Origin: Actinacidiphila acididurans
GTDB lineage: Bacteria; Actinomycetota; Actinomycetes; Streptomycetales; Streptomycetaceae
Reading direction: 5' to 3'
Assembly: GCF_016918855.1 (NCBI RefSeq)
Contig: NZ_JADKYB010000031.1
Location: 33,717 to 97,716 of the forward strand
DNA: 64,000 nucleotides
The notes under the pieces are model-generated. The model was given only the letters and a program-made list of their open reading frames with translations, did no database searches and was not told the origin of the DNA. Every line of letters begins with the position of its first letter. Position 1 is the stretch's first letter. A program made the translations under genes and the position numbers. Shown one piece after another: positions 32,961 to 41,697 of this stretch.

Positions 32961-34865
32961 ATGTTCCGGGGCTTGACGTCGCACTGGTCGGACCGGTCCG
33001 ACCGGGACCGTACGACGGCGGCCTCCGCCTGGGCGTACATCCGTACCGAGACCGGCAGCGCGGCGGTGCTCGTGGCGGCCACGCTGGCGGCTCTGGTGTG
33101 GGTCAATGCCGCGCCCGGCAGCTACGACACGGTGTGGGCGACCCGGTTCGTGATCCGGCTGGGCCACTGGGGGGTGGACCTGGACCTGCGGGACTGGGTC
33201 AACAGCGGGTTGATGACGCTGTTCTTCCTGGTGGTGGGGCTGGAGGCGCGCCGCGAGTTCGACATGGGCGAGCTGCGCGACCGGCGGCGCATCCCGCTGC
33301 CGCTGCTGGCCGGGATCAGCGGCATGGTGGTGCCGGTCGTGATCTACCTGGGGATCAACGCCGGCCGCTCCTCGGCGCACGGCTGGGGGGTGGCGATGTC
33401 CACCGACACCGCCTTCGCGCTCGGCCTGCTGGGCCTGCTGGGCTCGCGCTTCCCGCGCCGGCTGCACACCTTCATCCTCACCGTGGCCGTGGTCGACGAC
33501 TTCGTGGCGCTGGTGGTGATCGCGGTCGCCTACAGCACCAGCATCTCGATGGTCCCGCTGCTGATCGGCATCGGGGTGCTGCTGGTGGCGCTGGGCCTGC
33601 GCCGGTACGGGGTGCGGCGCGGCCTGCTGTACGCGGTGCTGGGCGCGGTGGCGTGGGTGGCGTTCCTGCACTCCGGGGTGGACCCGCTGGTGGTGGGCCT
33701 GCTGCTGGGCCTGATGTCGTACGCCTACCCGGCCTCGCGGGAGAACCTGGAGCGGGCCACCGGCCTGTTCCGGTCCTTCCGGGAGCAGCCGACGGCCGAG
33801 CTGGAGCGGGAGGCGCGGCTGGGCATCGCCGAGGCGCTGTCGCCCAACGAGCGGCTGCAGCGGATGTGGCACCCCTGGAGCAGCTATGTGATCGTGCCGC
33901 TGTTCGCCCTGGCCAACGCCGGCATCAAGATCGACGGATCGCTGCTGTCGGCCGCCTACACCTCACCGATCACCCTGGGCGTGCTGCTCGGCTACGGGCT
34001 GGGCAAGCCGATCGGCGTCGTCGGCGCCACCGCGCTGGCCACCCGGCTCAGCCGCGGCCGGATGCGGCCGCCGGTGGGCTGGGGCGCGGTGCTGGGCGGC
34101 GGCACGATCGCCGGCATCGGCTTCACCGTCTCGCTGCTGATCGCCACCCTGGCCTTCCACGGCCGGGAGCTGGAGGAGGCCAAGATCGGCGTCCTCAGCG
34201 CGGTGGTGTTCGCGATGCTCGCCACCACCCTGGTCGCCGCGGTGGTACGGCGACTGCCGGACCGGCAGCGGGCCCGGGCACTGCTCGGCACCGCGCACGC
34301 GCTGGTGGACCTGGCCGAACCGGTCGACCCCGAGCGCGACCACGTCCGCGGGCCGCTGGACGCGCCGGTGACGGTGGTGGAGTACGGCGACTTCGAGTGC
34401 CCCTACTGCGGGCAGGCCGAGGACGTGGTGCGGGAACTGCTGGCGGACTTCGGCGACGAGGTGCGGTACGTGTGGCGGCACCTGCCGCTGACCGACGTGC
34501 ACCCGCACGCCCAGCTCGCCGCCGAGGCAGCGGAGGCGGCGTCCCTCCAGGGCCGCTTCTGGGAGATGCACGACCTGCTGATCTCCCGGCAGGACGAGCT
34601 CAAGCTGAAGAACCTGCTCGCCCACGCCCAGGAGATCGGGCTCGACGTGGACGTCTTCCACCGGGCCCTGAAGGAGCGGGCCGGGGGCGAGCGCGTGGCC
34701 CAGGACGTGGAGTCGGCCGACCTGAGCGGGGTGTCGGGCACCCCGACGTTCTTCGTCAACGGCCGCCGGCACCACGGCGCGTACGACATCGAGAGCCTGT
34801 CGAAAGCGGTGATCGCGGCCCGCGACCGCGCGGTCCTGGTGGAGGGCAGCGGTCTCGCGCGGTGA
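32961..34865 (+). CDS. nhaA: NhaA Na+/H+ antiporter fused to a DsbA-like thioredoxin domain
   Basis: 634 residues. Residues ~20-430 are a complete NhaA with about 11-12 helices, including STDTAFALGLLG and the ion-binding Asp pair in LTVAVVDDFVALVVIAVA (Asp179-Asp180). Residues ~455-630 are a DsbA-type thioredoxin fold: VVEYGDFECPYCGQAEDV with redox CPYC at about 480 and the cis-Pro loop VSGTPTFFVNG. This fusion is a known actinobacterial form (NhaA-thioredoxin); the Trx part may link pH/sodium homeostasis to redox state. GGGAGG precedes ATG 32961. A strong hairpin follows the stop. Confidence 0.95.
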   Translation: MFRGLTSHWSDRSDRDRTTAASAWAYIRTETGSAAVLVAATLAALVWVNAAPGSYDTVWATRFVIRLGHWGVDLDLRDWVNSGLMTLFFLVVGLEARREFDMGELRDRRRIPLPLLAGISGMVVPVVIYLGINAGRSSAHGWGVAMSTDTAFALGLLGLLGSRFPRRLHTFILTVAVVDDFVALVVIAVAYSTSISMVPLLIGIGVLLVALGLRRYGVRRGLLYAVLGAVAWVAFLHSGVDPLVVGLLLGLMSYAYPASRENLERATGLFRSFREQPTAELEREARLGIAEALSPNERLQRMWHPWSSYVIVPLFALANAGIKIDGSLLSAAYTSPITLGVLLGYGLGKPIGVVGATALATRLSRGRMRPPVGWGAVLGGGTIAGIGFTVSLLIATLAFHGRELEEAKIGVLSAVVFAMLATTLVAAVVRRLPDRQRARALLGTAHALVDLAEPVDPERDHVRGPLDAPVTVVEYGDFECPYCGQAEDVVRELLADFGDEVRYVWRHLPLTDVHPHAQLAAEAAEAASLQGRFWEMHDLLISRQDELKLKNLLAHAQEIGLDVDVFHRALKERAGGERVAQDVESADLSGVSGTPTFFVNGRRHHGAYDIESLSKAVIAARDRAVLVEGSGLAR

Positions 34866-34898
34866 CGCTTCTGAACCCGCCAGGGCTCACCGGCAGGC

Positions 34899-34929
34899 TG
34901 TCCTCGCCCGGTGCGGCCGGGCGAGGACA
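34899..34929 (+). terminator. 13-bp-stem hairpin after nhaA
   Basis: TGTCCTCGCCCGG / CCGGGCGAGGACA with a 5-base loop TGCGG, 34 bp after the nhaA stop. Confidence 0.88.
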
Positions 34930-35071
34930 ACTCGCAAGCGTGCACAAGACAACCGGCCGGCGGGGGGCTTCGTCGCCCGCCCGGCGGGCCGGCTCGGGAT
35001 CCATGGCGGCGCCCGGCCGTGAGAAGGCGCGGCTCAGCCTCGGCTTTCGGGCCGCGGCGGGAGCCGCGCCG

Positions 35072-35302
35072 TCACGGCTGGATCGTGCGGACCGCTCTTG
35101 GGACGTCGGGGGCCTGGTGGCCGCCGCTGGCCATCATGCGGACCTCGCCGTCCGCACTGATCTCGGCACGTACTATGCCGGTCTCGTCCTCGTAGATGGG
35201 ATAGCCGCCCGCTCCCGACTGGTCGGTGCGGTGGACGACCACGACGTCGTCCTCGACGGCGGGTGCCTGGAAGACCAATTCGTAGTTCTCCGGGTACTCC
35301 AT
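35072..35302 (-). CDS. Small conserved hypothetical protein (DUF6296-like)
   Basis: 76 residues: MEYPENYELVFQAPAVEDDV, VVVHRTDQSGAGGYPIYEDE, TGIVRAEISADGEVRMMASG. Acidic, beta-rich, cytosolic. It resembles a small streptomycete/Kitasatospora family I recall as DUF6296; the label is tentative and function unknown. GGAGG precedes ATG 35302, so the start is secure. Confidence 0.75.
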   Translation of the reverse strand: MEYPENYELVFQAPAVEDDVVVVHRTDQSGAGGYPIYEDETGIVRAEISADGEVRMMASGGHQAPDVPRAVRTIQP

Positions 35303-35490
35303 GATTGCCTCCCGACCAGGTCGTGAGGGACCCATACCTCCTCATTTTCCCTCGCCGGGCAGCGGCACGCCTGCCGGCCCCCGGCTCACGCCCCGCAGGG
35401 GCGCGCTCACCGGGTCGCCCGGGGGCACCGGGCGGGACGGCTCGCCGCGGGAGGCGGGCCGCGTGCTCCGTACGGGTGAGCCTCATTGCC

Positions 35491-35520
35491 GCCTCAGACC
35501 GCCTCAGACCGCCTCAGGCC
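35491..35520. repeat. Three direct copies of a 10-bp unit at the glxA 3' end
   Basis: GCCTCAGACC twice and GCCTCAGGCC once, in tandem. The third copy contains the stop codon of the GlxA-type gene, so the stretch could have arisen by slippage beyond the stop. Confidence 0.7.
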
Positions 35521-36488
35521 GTCGAGGTGCTGCGGAACCGGGCCCGGTAGGCGGTCGGCGCGACCCCGAGGACCTGCTGGAAGGTGCGCCGCATGGTCTC
35601 GGCCGAGCCGAAGCCGGCCTGCTCGGCGACCGTGTCGACCGGGTCGTTGCCGGCCGCGAGGAGTGCCTGGGCGGCCTCCAGGCGGATCGACTCCACGTAG
35701 CGGCCGGGGCTCATCCCGGTCTCGGCGCGGAAGAGCCGGCTGAGGTGGCGCGGGCTGATCCCGGCGGTACGGGCCAGGGCGGCCAGGTCGTGCCCGGCCG
35801 CGGGGTCGGCGCCGACCGTGTCCATGACCCGGCGCAGCGCCGGATGCCGGGCCTCGCGGGGCGCCAGCCGGGCGCTGAACTGCGACTGGCCGGCGGGCCG
35901 GGCCATGAACACCACGAGCCGGCGGGCGACGGCGCGGGCCACCTCCGCGCCGTGGTCGGCCTCGACCAGGGCGAGCGCGAGGTCGATGCCGGCGGTGACA
36001 CCGGCCGAGGTGAACACCGTGCCGTCGCGTACGAACACCGGGTCGGCCTCGACCGCGACCCGCGGGTAGCGGGCGGCCAGGTCCGCGGCGAACTCCCAGT
36101 GGGTGGCCGCCCGCCGCCCGTCGAGCAGGCCGCCCTCGGCGAGCAGGAAGGCGCCCGCGCACACCGACGCGGTCCGGGCCGCGCGGCCGGCCAGCGCGCT
36201 CACCAGGCCGACCAGCCGGGTGTCGGCGACCGCCCCGCGCCAGTCCGGGCTGCCGGGCACCACCAGCGTGCCGAGTCGGGCCGGCAGATCCGCCGCGGCC
36301 AGATCGGCGCCGATCCGTACGCCCGCGGAGGTGCGTACGTCCGCGCCGCCCGGCGTGGCGACGCTCACCCGGTAGTCGGCGCCGTGGTCGTTGGCGGTGG
36401 TGAACACCTCGGCGGGGCCGGTCACGTCGAGCAGCTGGACGCCGTCGAAGGCGAGGACGGCCACCGGGTGCGGGCGGCGTACGGTCAC
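35514..36488 (-). CDS. GlxA-family regulator (DJ-1/PfpI plus AraC HTH)
   Basis: 324 residues. DJ-1/PfpI-like domain ~5-175 (VAVLAFDGVQLLDVTGPAEV, SVCAGAFLLAEGGLLDGRRA with the Cys of the nucleophile elbow) followed by an AraC DNA-binding domain ~215-320 (ISPRHLSRLFRAETGMSPGR, AGFGSAETMRRTFQQVLG). Starts at GTG 36488, overlapping the HD-protein stop (GTGA), so translation is coupled. GlxA-type regulators often act as activators for catabolism of nitrogen compounds; target unknown. Confidence 0.92.
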   Translation of the reverse strand: MTVRRPHPVAVLAFDGVQLLDVTGPAEVFTTANDHGADYRVSVATPGGADVRTSAGVRIGADLAAADLPARLGTLVVPGSPDWRGAVADTRLVGLVSALAGRAARTASVCAGAFLLAEGGLLDGRRAATHWEFAADLAARYPRVAVEADPVFVRDGTVFTSAGVTAGIDLALALVEADHGAEVARAVARRLVVFMARPAGQSQFSARLAPREARHPALRRVMDTVGADPAAGHDLAALARTAGISPRHLSRLFRAETGMSPGRYVESIRLEAAQALLAAGNDPVDTVAEQAGFGSAETMRRTFQQVLGVAPTAYRARFRSTSTA

Positions 36489-37135
36489 TGCGGCCACGGC
36501 GAGTCGAGGATGGTGGTCACGAAGTCGCCGCGCTCGAAGCCGGGCACGTAGTGGGCGAGCACGTCGGCCTTGACGTTGCCGAAGGTCGTCTCCGGCCGCG
36601 GGCCGATGCCGTCCGTGAACGCCTGAAGGATGCGCCGCTTGAAGTCCGGGCGCGGGTGACCGGCGGTGATCTCGGCGCGGTCGGCGTCGCTGATGTCGTG
36701 GTAGCCGATGCCGAGGACGTCGTACTCGACGCCCGCCGTGACCAGGGCGACCTCGGGTTCCATGAAGGCGGGGATGCCGGGCGTGGTGTGCAGGGCGATC
36801 GCGGTCCACACCCGGCGCACGCTGTCCTCCGGGACGCCGTGCCGGTGCAGGAACGCGCGGGCGGCGTCCGCGCTGTCCACCTCGAAGCGGCGGCCGCTGG
36901 TGCGGTGCTCCTCGTTCAGGCCGACGTCGTGGAACATCGCGCCGATGTAGAGCAGTTCCGGGTCGAAGCTCAGGCCGCGGCGGCGGCCCTGGAGGCTGCC
37001 GAAGAGGTAGACGCGGCGCGAGTGGTGGTAGACGAGCTCGCTGGTGGTGTCCCGGATCAGCTCGGTGGCCTCGCGGGCCACCGCGGTGTCGGGCACGGTC
37101 ACGCCGGCGATCACGGTCTGCTCGGTGATGGTCAT
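36485..37135 (-). CDS. HD-domain hydrolase (cyanamide hydratase-like)
   Basis: 216 residues. HD superfamily metal motif: His in ELVYHHSRRVYLFGSL, His-Asp in AMFHDVGLNEEHRT, His in ALHTTPGIPA and Asp in EYDVLGIGYHDI. This pattern matches the cyanamide hydratase/Ddi2-type HD subgroup rather than nucleotide phosphohydrolases. GAGG precedes ATG 37135. Coupled to the downstream GlxA-type regulator. A role in hydrating a small nitrile-like compound is inference from the subgroup. Confidence 0.82.
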   Translation of the reverse strand: MTITEQTVIAGVTVPDTAVAREATELIRDTTSELVYHHSRRVYLFGSLQGRRRGLSFDPELLYIGAMFHDVGLNEEHRTSGRRFEVDSADAARAFLHRHGVPEDSVRRVWTAIALHTTPGIPAFMEPEVALVTAGVEYDVLGIGYHDISDADRAEITAGHPRPDFKRRILQAFTDGIGPRPETTFGNVKADVLAHYVPGFERGDFVTTILDSPWPQ

Positions 37136-37341
37136 GACTGCCTCGTCGTGGCTCGGGAGTCCGGGGCGCCGGTACGCGGCCCCGCTGTCCCCTCCAGCAT
37201 CGGCGCGGGCCCGGGCCGATGCCACGGCCGTACGGCCGGGTGTCCCACAGATCGGGACACGACCCGGGGTTCTCGCCGGGATCTCGCCGGGGATCTCGCC
37301 GGGGCCGCGCGCAAGGGCGTCGGCGCGGCGGAGGGCGGCCG

Positions 37342-38283
37342 TCATCCGGTCGTGATGACGAGCTTCCCGCCCTTGGGTGTGCGGTCGCGTTCGAGTTCCG
37401 TGAGCGCCGCGATCGCTTCGGTGAGCGGGACGATGCGGGCGATCGGCAGCCGCAGTACGCCCTGGCCGGCGGCTCGGGCGACTTCCTCGATGTCCTGCGT
37501 GACGGCCTGGGTCACCTGAACCCGGTACGACCCGGACAGCGCGCTTCTCGCGAATTTCACCGGAGTGGGCTTGATGTCGATGATGGTGCCGCCGGGCTTC
37601 AGCATCGTGCGCGCCGCCTTGATCGGGAGCGTGCCGGCGGTGTCGAGGACGATGTCGAATAGTCCGCCGATCGCCGTCGGGTCGAAGTCGAAATCGACGA
37701 CCGGGGCGATGCCGAGGTCGGCCGCCTCCTGTGCGGCGCCGGCGCGGCAGCTTCCCGCCACCCGGGCGCCGCGCGCCGCGGCGATCTGTACGGCGGACCG
37801 GCCCACTCCGCCGAGGCAGCCGTGGACGAAGACGTCCTGGCCGGGTTGCAGCTTCCCCTTGGTGACCAGGGCCTGGAAGGCGGTGACTCCGACCGTCGGG
37901 ATCGCGGCGGCCTCCTCGTACGAGAGGCTCGCGGGCTTCTTCACGACCGCCTTCTCCTCGGCGACGACCATCTCGGCGAACGCTCCGCCCGCCTTGAGCG
38001 GCGCCGCGCCGAGCACCTCGTCGCCGGCACGGAGCCGGGCGACGCCCTCGCCGACCGCCTCGACGACGCCCGCGAAGTCGTAGCCCATGCCCCGCGGGAA
38101 GCTCCGGCCGGTCACCATCTTCATTTCGCCGTTACGGATCTGCCAGTCCATCGGATTGGCCGCCGCCGCCCGCACCCGGACCAGCACCTCGCCGGCACCG
38201 GGCCGCACCGGCTCGACGTCCTCCAGCCGCATGACCTCGGGCCCGCCGTACCGGTGGTACTGAATGCGCTTCATCGTTGCCAT
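37342..38283 (-). CDS. NAD(P)-dependent medium-chain oxidoreductase (quinone-reductase type)
   Basis: 313 residues of the MDR superfamily without zinc ligands: PGAGEVLVRVRAAAANPMDW, GYDFAGVVEAVGEGV, the NADPH loop VFVHGCLGGVGRSAVQIAAA and LDTAGTLPIKAARTMLKPGG. It reduces quinones or enones with NADPH. GGAGG precedes ATG 38283. Divergent from a TetR gene across 119 bp rich in palindromes, so it is the probable target of that repressor. Confidence 0.92.
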   Translation of the reverse strand: MATMKRIQYHRYGGPEVMRLEDVEPVRPGAGEVLVRVRAAAANPMDWQIRNGEMKMVTGRSFPRGMGYDFAGVVEAVGEGVARLRAGDEVLGAAPLKAGGAFAEMVVAEEKAVVKKPASLSYEEAAAIPTVGVTAFQALVTKGKLQPGQDVFVHGCLGGVGRSAVQIAAARGARVAGSCRAGAAQEAADLGIAPVVDFDFDPTAIGGLFDIVLDTAGTLPIKAARTMLKPGGTIIDIKPTPVKFARSALSGSYRVQVTQAVTQDIEEVARAAGQGVLRLPIARIVPLTEAIAALTELERDRTPKGGKLVITTG

Positions 38284-38305
38284 GCGGGGCCTCCACCCAA
38301 CTGAC

Positions 38306-38350
38306 GTCATCAAGTGACATCACCGTACCACAGTGATGTCACTTGATGAC
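38306..38350. promoter_or_regulatory. Large inverted repeat, 18-bp arms, in the MDR/TetR gap
   Basis: 38306-38323 (GTCATCAAGTGACATCAC) is repeated in perfect inverse orientation at 38333-38350 across a 9-base spacer. Each arm itself contains a GTCA-TCAAG-TGAC dyad, so two TetR dimers could bind. Confidence 0.85.
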
Positions 38351-38368
38351 ATGGGATCCGGCGGCAGC

Positions 38369-38387
38369 GATGTCGTTCGACGACATC
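38369..38387. promoter_or_regulatory. Third TetR-type palindrome GATGTCGT-TCG-ACGACATC
   Basis: A perfect 8-bp-arm palindrome whose right arm ends three bases before the TAGACT -10 box (38391-38396) of the tetR gene. It shares GATGTC with the larger inverted repeat to its left. Confidence 0.8.
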
Positions 38388-38402
38388 ACCTAGACTCCTG
38401 GC

Positions 38403-38969
38403 ATGGGACGGTGGGAGCCCGGGGCCGGCAGCCGACTGCGCGAAGCCGCACTGGCGCTGTATCTGGAACGCGGCTTCGAACAGACGACGGTGGCCGACAT
38501 CGCCGAACGGGCCGGCGTCACCGCCCGCACCTTCTTCCGTCACTTCGCCGACAAGCGCGAGGTCCTCTTCGACGGGGCCGCTGCGCTGGAGGAGAGGTCG
38601 GTCGCGGCACTGGAGGCAGTCCCGGCCGCGGCATCGGCGCTGGATGCCGTCGTGGCCGCACTCAACGTCACCGCGGAGATGATCGGCTCCGACCGCGACC
38701 TGGCACGCAAGCGGCAGGCCGTCATCATGGCCAACGCCGAACTGCGCGAACGCGAGTTGATCAAGTTCGCATCGATGTCGGTCACCCTGGCCGATCGACT
38801 GCGGGCGCGAGGCGTCGGCGACCTGGACGCGAGTCTGGCCGCGGAGATCGGCGTCGCGGCCTTCCGTGTCGCCTTCGAACAATGGGCCGGCGCCACCGGG
38901 GACGGCGAACTGCGCGACGCCATCCACACGTCGCTGGCCGCCCTGCGGACCCTGACCGCCGCCGACTGA
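38403..38969 (+). CDS. TetR-family transcriptional regulator
   Basis: 188 residues. HTH at ~30-60: TTVADIAERAGVTARTFFRH then FADKREVLFDGA. The ATG is exactly six bases after TAGACT, so the transcript is probably leaderless. The C-terminal ligand domain (ALDAVVAALNVTAEMIGSDR onward) is typical of repressors sensing small hydrophobic compounds. Its sites are the palindromes shared with the divergent oxidoreductase gene. Confidence 0.93.
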   Translation: MGRWEPGAGSRLREAALALYLERGFEQTTVADIAERAGVTARTFFRHFADKREVLFDGAAALEERSVAALEAVPAAASALDAVVAALNVTAEMIGSDRDLARKRQAVIMANAELRERELIKFASMSVTLADRLRARGVGDLDASLAAEIGVAAFRVAFEQWAGATGDGELRDAIHTSLAALRTLTAAD

Positions 38970-39147
38970 TCCACTCACCCGCACGGGCCGCGGCGCGCAC
39001 TACTGCGCCGCTTCGAGCCGGTGCCACCCGTAACGCGGTGCTGCCGTCACTCCGCTCCCGCCGCGCAGGTGACGTCGCATGTCGGCGATCACACTCCGTA
39101 TTCCAAGTGTCACGATACGTGCATCACCTCGTGAAAGGAAGCCGCCA

Positions 39148-39879
39148 ATGGCGCTCCGACGTACCAGAGTGTGGATGGCTGCCGCCATCGGCGCAGCTCT
39201 GCTGGCAGGGACCACGCCCGCCGCCTTCGCATCGAGCCCCGTCACCCGGACGTCCGCCGTCCGGGCCGTGACGCCCCAGCAGAACGTACCGACTCTGGAC
39301 GCTCCCGGACCTGCCCAGACCGTCACCTACGGGGCGGACGGCATCACCCGCCGCCACTTCAGCCGGATCACCGTCCAGGCCCCGCCCAACACCCGGATCA
39401 CCGCCCTGGACCCGAACTGCGTCGGCTGGACCTGCCCCGTCACCATCGCCCCGGACGGGAAGAGCGCCACCGCCGACTTCCCGTCCGGCAACTGGATCTG
39501 GATCTACCCCTTCCACGTCGGCCTCGCCGCCGAGGGCGACGCGCCCCTGTCCGGAGGCACGTACTCCGGCACCTTCAGCCTCGACGGCGACACCCAGCCC
39601 CTGACCGTCAACATCTCCCCCGGGACCCAGGGCGCCATCTCGGCGTTCCTCACCGACACCCCCATCGGCGGCTCCTACGTCAACTTCGTCCTGCCCGGAT
39701 CCAACACGGCCCAGTCCGGCCTCCAGGTCGGCGACATCATCACCGCGGTCGACGGCCGGCCCACCTCCAACACCGCCGCCGTCAACAACGACATCACCGG
39801 CCGACGCGCAGGCACCGCGGTTCCGATCACCGTCTTCCGAGGCGGCAGCACGCTCAACCTGCAGCTCGTCCTCGACTGA
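39148..39879 (+). CDS. Secreted protein with C-terminal PDZ-like domain
   Basis: 243 residues. Sec signal peptide (MALRRTRVWMAAAIGAALLA, cleavage near AFASS). Middle part is beta-rich with a Cys pair (DPNCVGWTCPVT). C-terminal ~80 residues resemble a PDZ domain: GSNTAQSGLQVGDIITAVDG and GTAVPITVFRGGSTLNLQLV. No protease active site is present, so an extracytoplasmic binding role is likely. AAAGGAA upstream of ATG 39148. Convergent with a serine hydrolase, with a hairpin between. Confidence 0.85.
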   Translation: MALRRTRVWMAAAIGAALLAGTTPAAFASSPVTRTSAVRAVTPQQNVPTLDAPGPAQTVTYGADGITRRHFSRITVQAPPNTRITALDPNCVGWTCPVTIAPDGKSATADFPSGNWIWIYPFHVGLAAEGDAPLSGGTYSGTFSLDGDTQPLTVNISPGTQGAISAFLTDTPIGGSYVNFVLPGSNTAQSGLQVGDIITAVDGRPTSNTAAVNNDITGRRAGTAVPITVFRGGSTLNLQLVLD

Positions 39880-39915
39880 GCACGACTTCCAACTCGCCGG
39901 GCCGCAACGGGCGTT

Positions 39916-39936
39916 CGCCGTGGTGCGGCCACGGCG
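39916..39936. terminator. 8-bp-stem hairpin between convergent genes
   Basis: CGCCGTGG / CCACGGCG with loop TGCGG, 37 bp after the PDZ-protein stop and 16 bp from the serine-hydrolase stop. Confidence 0.75.
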
Positions 39937-39951
39937 GGCCGGGCCGGCCCG

Positions 39952-41178
39952 TCAGTCGGTGCCGGCGCACAGGGCGTCGTCGATGAGCGCGTTGGTGGCC
40001 TTGTTGAGGGTCGGCAGGTCCGGCGGTGCGGAGGTGGTGGTGACGGAGACCGTCACGGCTCGCCGTCCGTCGGCGCTGACGGCGGGGCGGGTGTACACGC
40101 CCAGGCCGTCGCCTTCGTGCGTGTCGTACGAGCCCCCGCACGAGAGCGGGATCGTCCGCAGTCCGAGGCCGTAGTCGCCCAGCGGCTGTTCCCGCACGTC
40201 CTCGGGGTCGTCGGTGCGCGCGACGGTCTGCCGCATCTCACGCCATTGCGCTGCGGGCAGCAGCCTGCCGTCGGCCAGCGCCGTGAAGAAGGTGTCGAGG
40301 TCCGCGGTGGTGCTGACGATGCCGGAGTCCGCTGTGTGCTGGTAGCTGTTGTCGGTGATGTCCAGCCGTGTGCCGTCGGCAGTGGTGAGGTAGACCTGCG
40401 CGTGCGGTGCGGGAAGGAAGGGGTTCGCGCCCGGGATCGAGGTGTGGCGCAGTCCCAGCGGCGCGATGATGCGGTGTTCGACCAGTTCCCGCCAGTCGGT
40501 GCCGCCGGCCTTCTCCGCGATCATCGCCGCCAGCAGGTAGTTGGTGTTCGAGTACGCCCAGCGCGGTCGGCCCCCCGGCCGGGGGGTGAAAAGCGGCGGA
40601 TGCGTCATCGCGATCGCGACGAGTCCGGCGGGCGGGGTGTCGTTGTACCGGTTGGCGTCCAGCTGCTGCAACAGCGCTTGGACGCCGGGATCGTCGGTGT
40701 AGTTGAACAGGCCGCTGGTCTGCCGCAGCAGGTCGCGTACGGTGATGCGCCGTCCGTCGTTGCCATGGCCGGCCACGGTGCCGGGCAGCCAGTGCTCGAC
40801 GGTGTCGTCCAGCGACAGCCGCTTCTCGGCGGCGAGTTGGAGCACCACGACGGCGACGAACGTCTTGGTCGTACTGGCGACGCGGAACTGCGCGTCCCAC
40901 GGCACCGGCGCCGTGGAGCCCTCTGCCGCCGCACCGATACGGGCCCGCACCGGCCCGCCCGGCGTGTCGACCCGGGCCACCACGTTCACGTCCCCGCCGC
41001 CCGCCTGCCGCACCCTGGCCACGTCCCGCCCCAGCTCGGCCGCCGAGTAACGCGAGGCCGCGCTGGTCACGTGCTGCCGCGCCGACGTGTCCGGTACGCC
41101 GAGCGCCGCCGTCGAGCCCACGGCCAGCAGCGCGCCGGCCAGCACCGCACCCTTGAACATCCCCGCACGCATGGTCAC
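39952..41178 (-). CDS. Secreted beta-lactamase/D-Ala-D-Ala carboxypeptidase-type serine hydrolase
   Basis: 408 residues. Signal peptide (MFKGAVLAGALLAVGSTAAL). Penicillin-binding fold with S-x-x-K as STTK (RVASTTKTFVAVVVLQLA), Y-x-N as YSN (WAYSNTNYLLAAMIAEKA) and H-x-G as HEG (YDTHEGDGLGVYT). This is the class C beta-lactamase/DD-peptidase (R61-like) superfamily; hydrolysed substrate unknown. GTG 41178 is chosen because GGAGG lies eight bases upstream; ATG 41172 is an alternative. Confidence 0.88.
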   Translation of the reverse strand: MTMRAGMFKGAVLAGALLAVGSTAALGVPDTSARQHVTSAASRYSAAELGRDVARVRQAGGGDVNVVARVDTPGGPVRARIGAAAEGSTAPVPWDAQFRVASTTKTFVAVVVLQLAAEKRLSLDDTVEHWLPGTVAGHGNDGRRITVRDLLRQTSGLFNYTDDPGVQALLQQLDANRYNDTPPAGLVAIAMTHPPLFTPRPGGRPRWAYSNTNYLLAAMIAEKAGGTDWRELVEHRIIAPLGLRHTSIPGANPFLPAPHAQVYLTTADGTRLDITDNSYQHTADSGIVSTTADLDTFFTALADGRLLPAAQWREMRQTVARTDDPEDVREQPLGDYGLGLRTIPLSCGGSYDTHEGDGLGVYTRPAVSADGRRAVTVSVTTTSAPPDLPTLNKATNALIDDALCAGTD

Positions 41179-41697
41179 GTGACCACCCTCCCGTCGCCGC
41201 ATCTGCGGAAGGCCAGTCAAACGGTCCGACGGCACGGGCCGACATGGAGCAGACCACCGCGCCCGGCGGGGGCAAACCCCCGGGAGCACGCGCCGCCCCC
41301 GCCCCTTGAGACATCCCCGCCACTGCCGCAGGCGCTCCCGGCTCGACCGGCATGGCGACGCGGAACGAGGTTTCCGGTCCGTGTGCCGCAGCGCCTCGGG
41401 GCGAGGAATGCGACTATTGTCTTGTTGTTCCCTTTGTGCAGTCAGTCCGGATTCGGGGACGAGTGGCCTGGAGGCTGCCATGGCCGCGTACCGCGGACCG
41501 AACGCCTGGCCGGGCGGAAACCTCGGCGAGGCGGGGCTGACCGCTGTGCACGAGGAAGCCGGCCGCGGCGCCATGGCACAGCGGCACCACCCCGTCCGCG
41601 TCCCCGCCGTCCCTTCGGCGAGGTCCGGCTTCCGCACGGCACGCCCCGAAGGTGTCGGTGCCCGACCGGCTCGGCCCTGCGTCAGGGGCGGCGCTTG
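41179..41697. other. Gene-free divergent gap
   Basis: 519 bp between the serine hydrolase (minus) and the third SpoIIE gene (plus). An AT-richer patch lies at about 41408-41450 (ACTATTGTCTTGTTGTTCCC) and may hold a promoter. Open frames here lack protein-like composition. No repeat or strong hairpin seen. Confidence 0.5.

Noticed and set aside
41306..41697. Plus-strand frame before the third SpoIIE gene
   Set aside because: Composition is Arg/Ser/Gly-rich without domain features or a ribosome-binding site.
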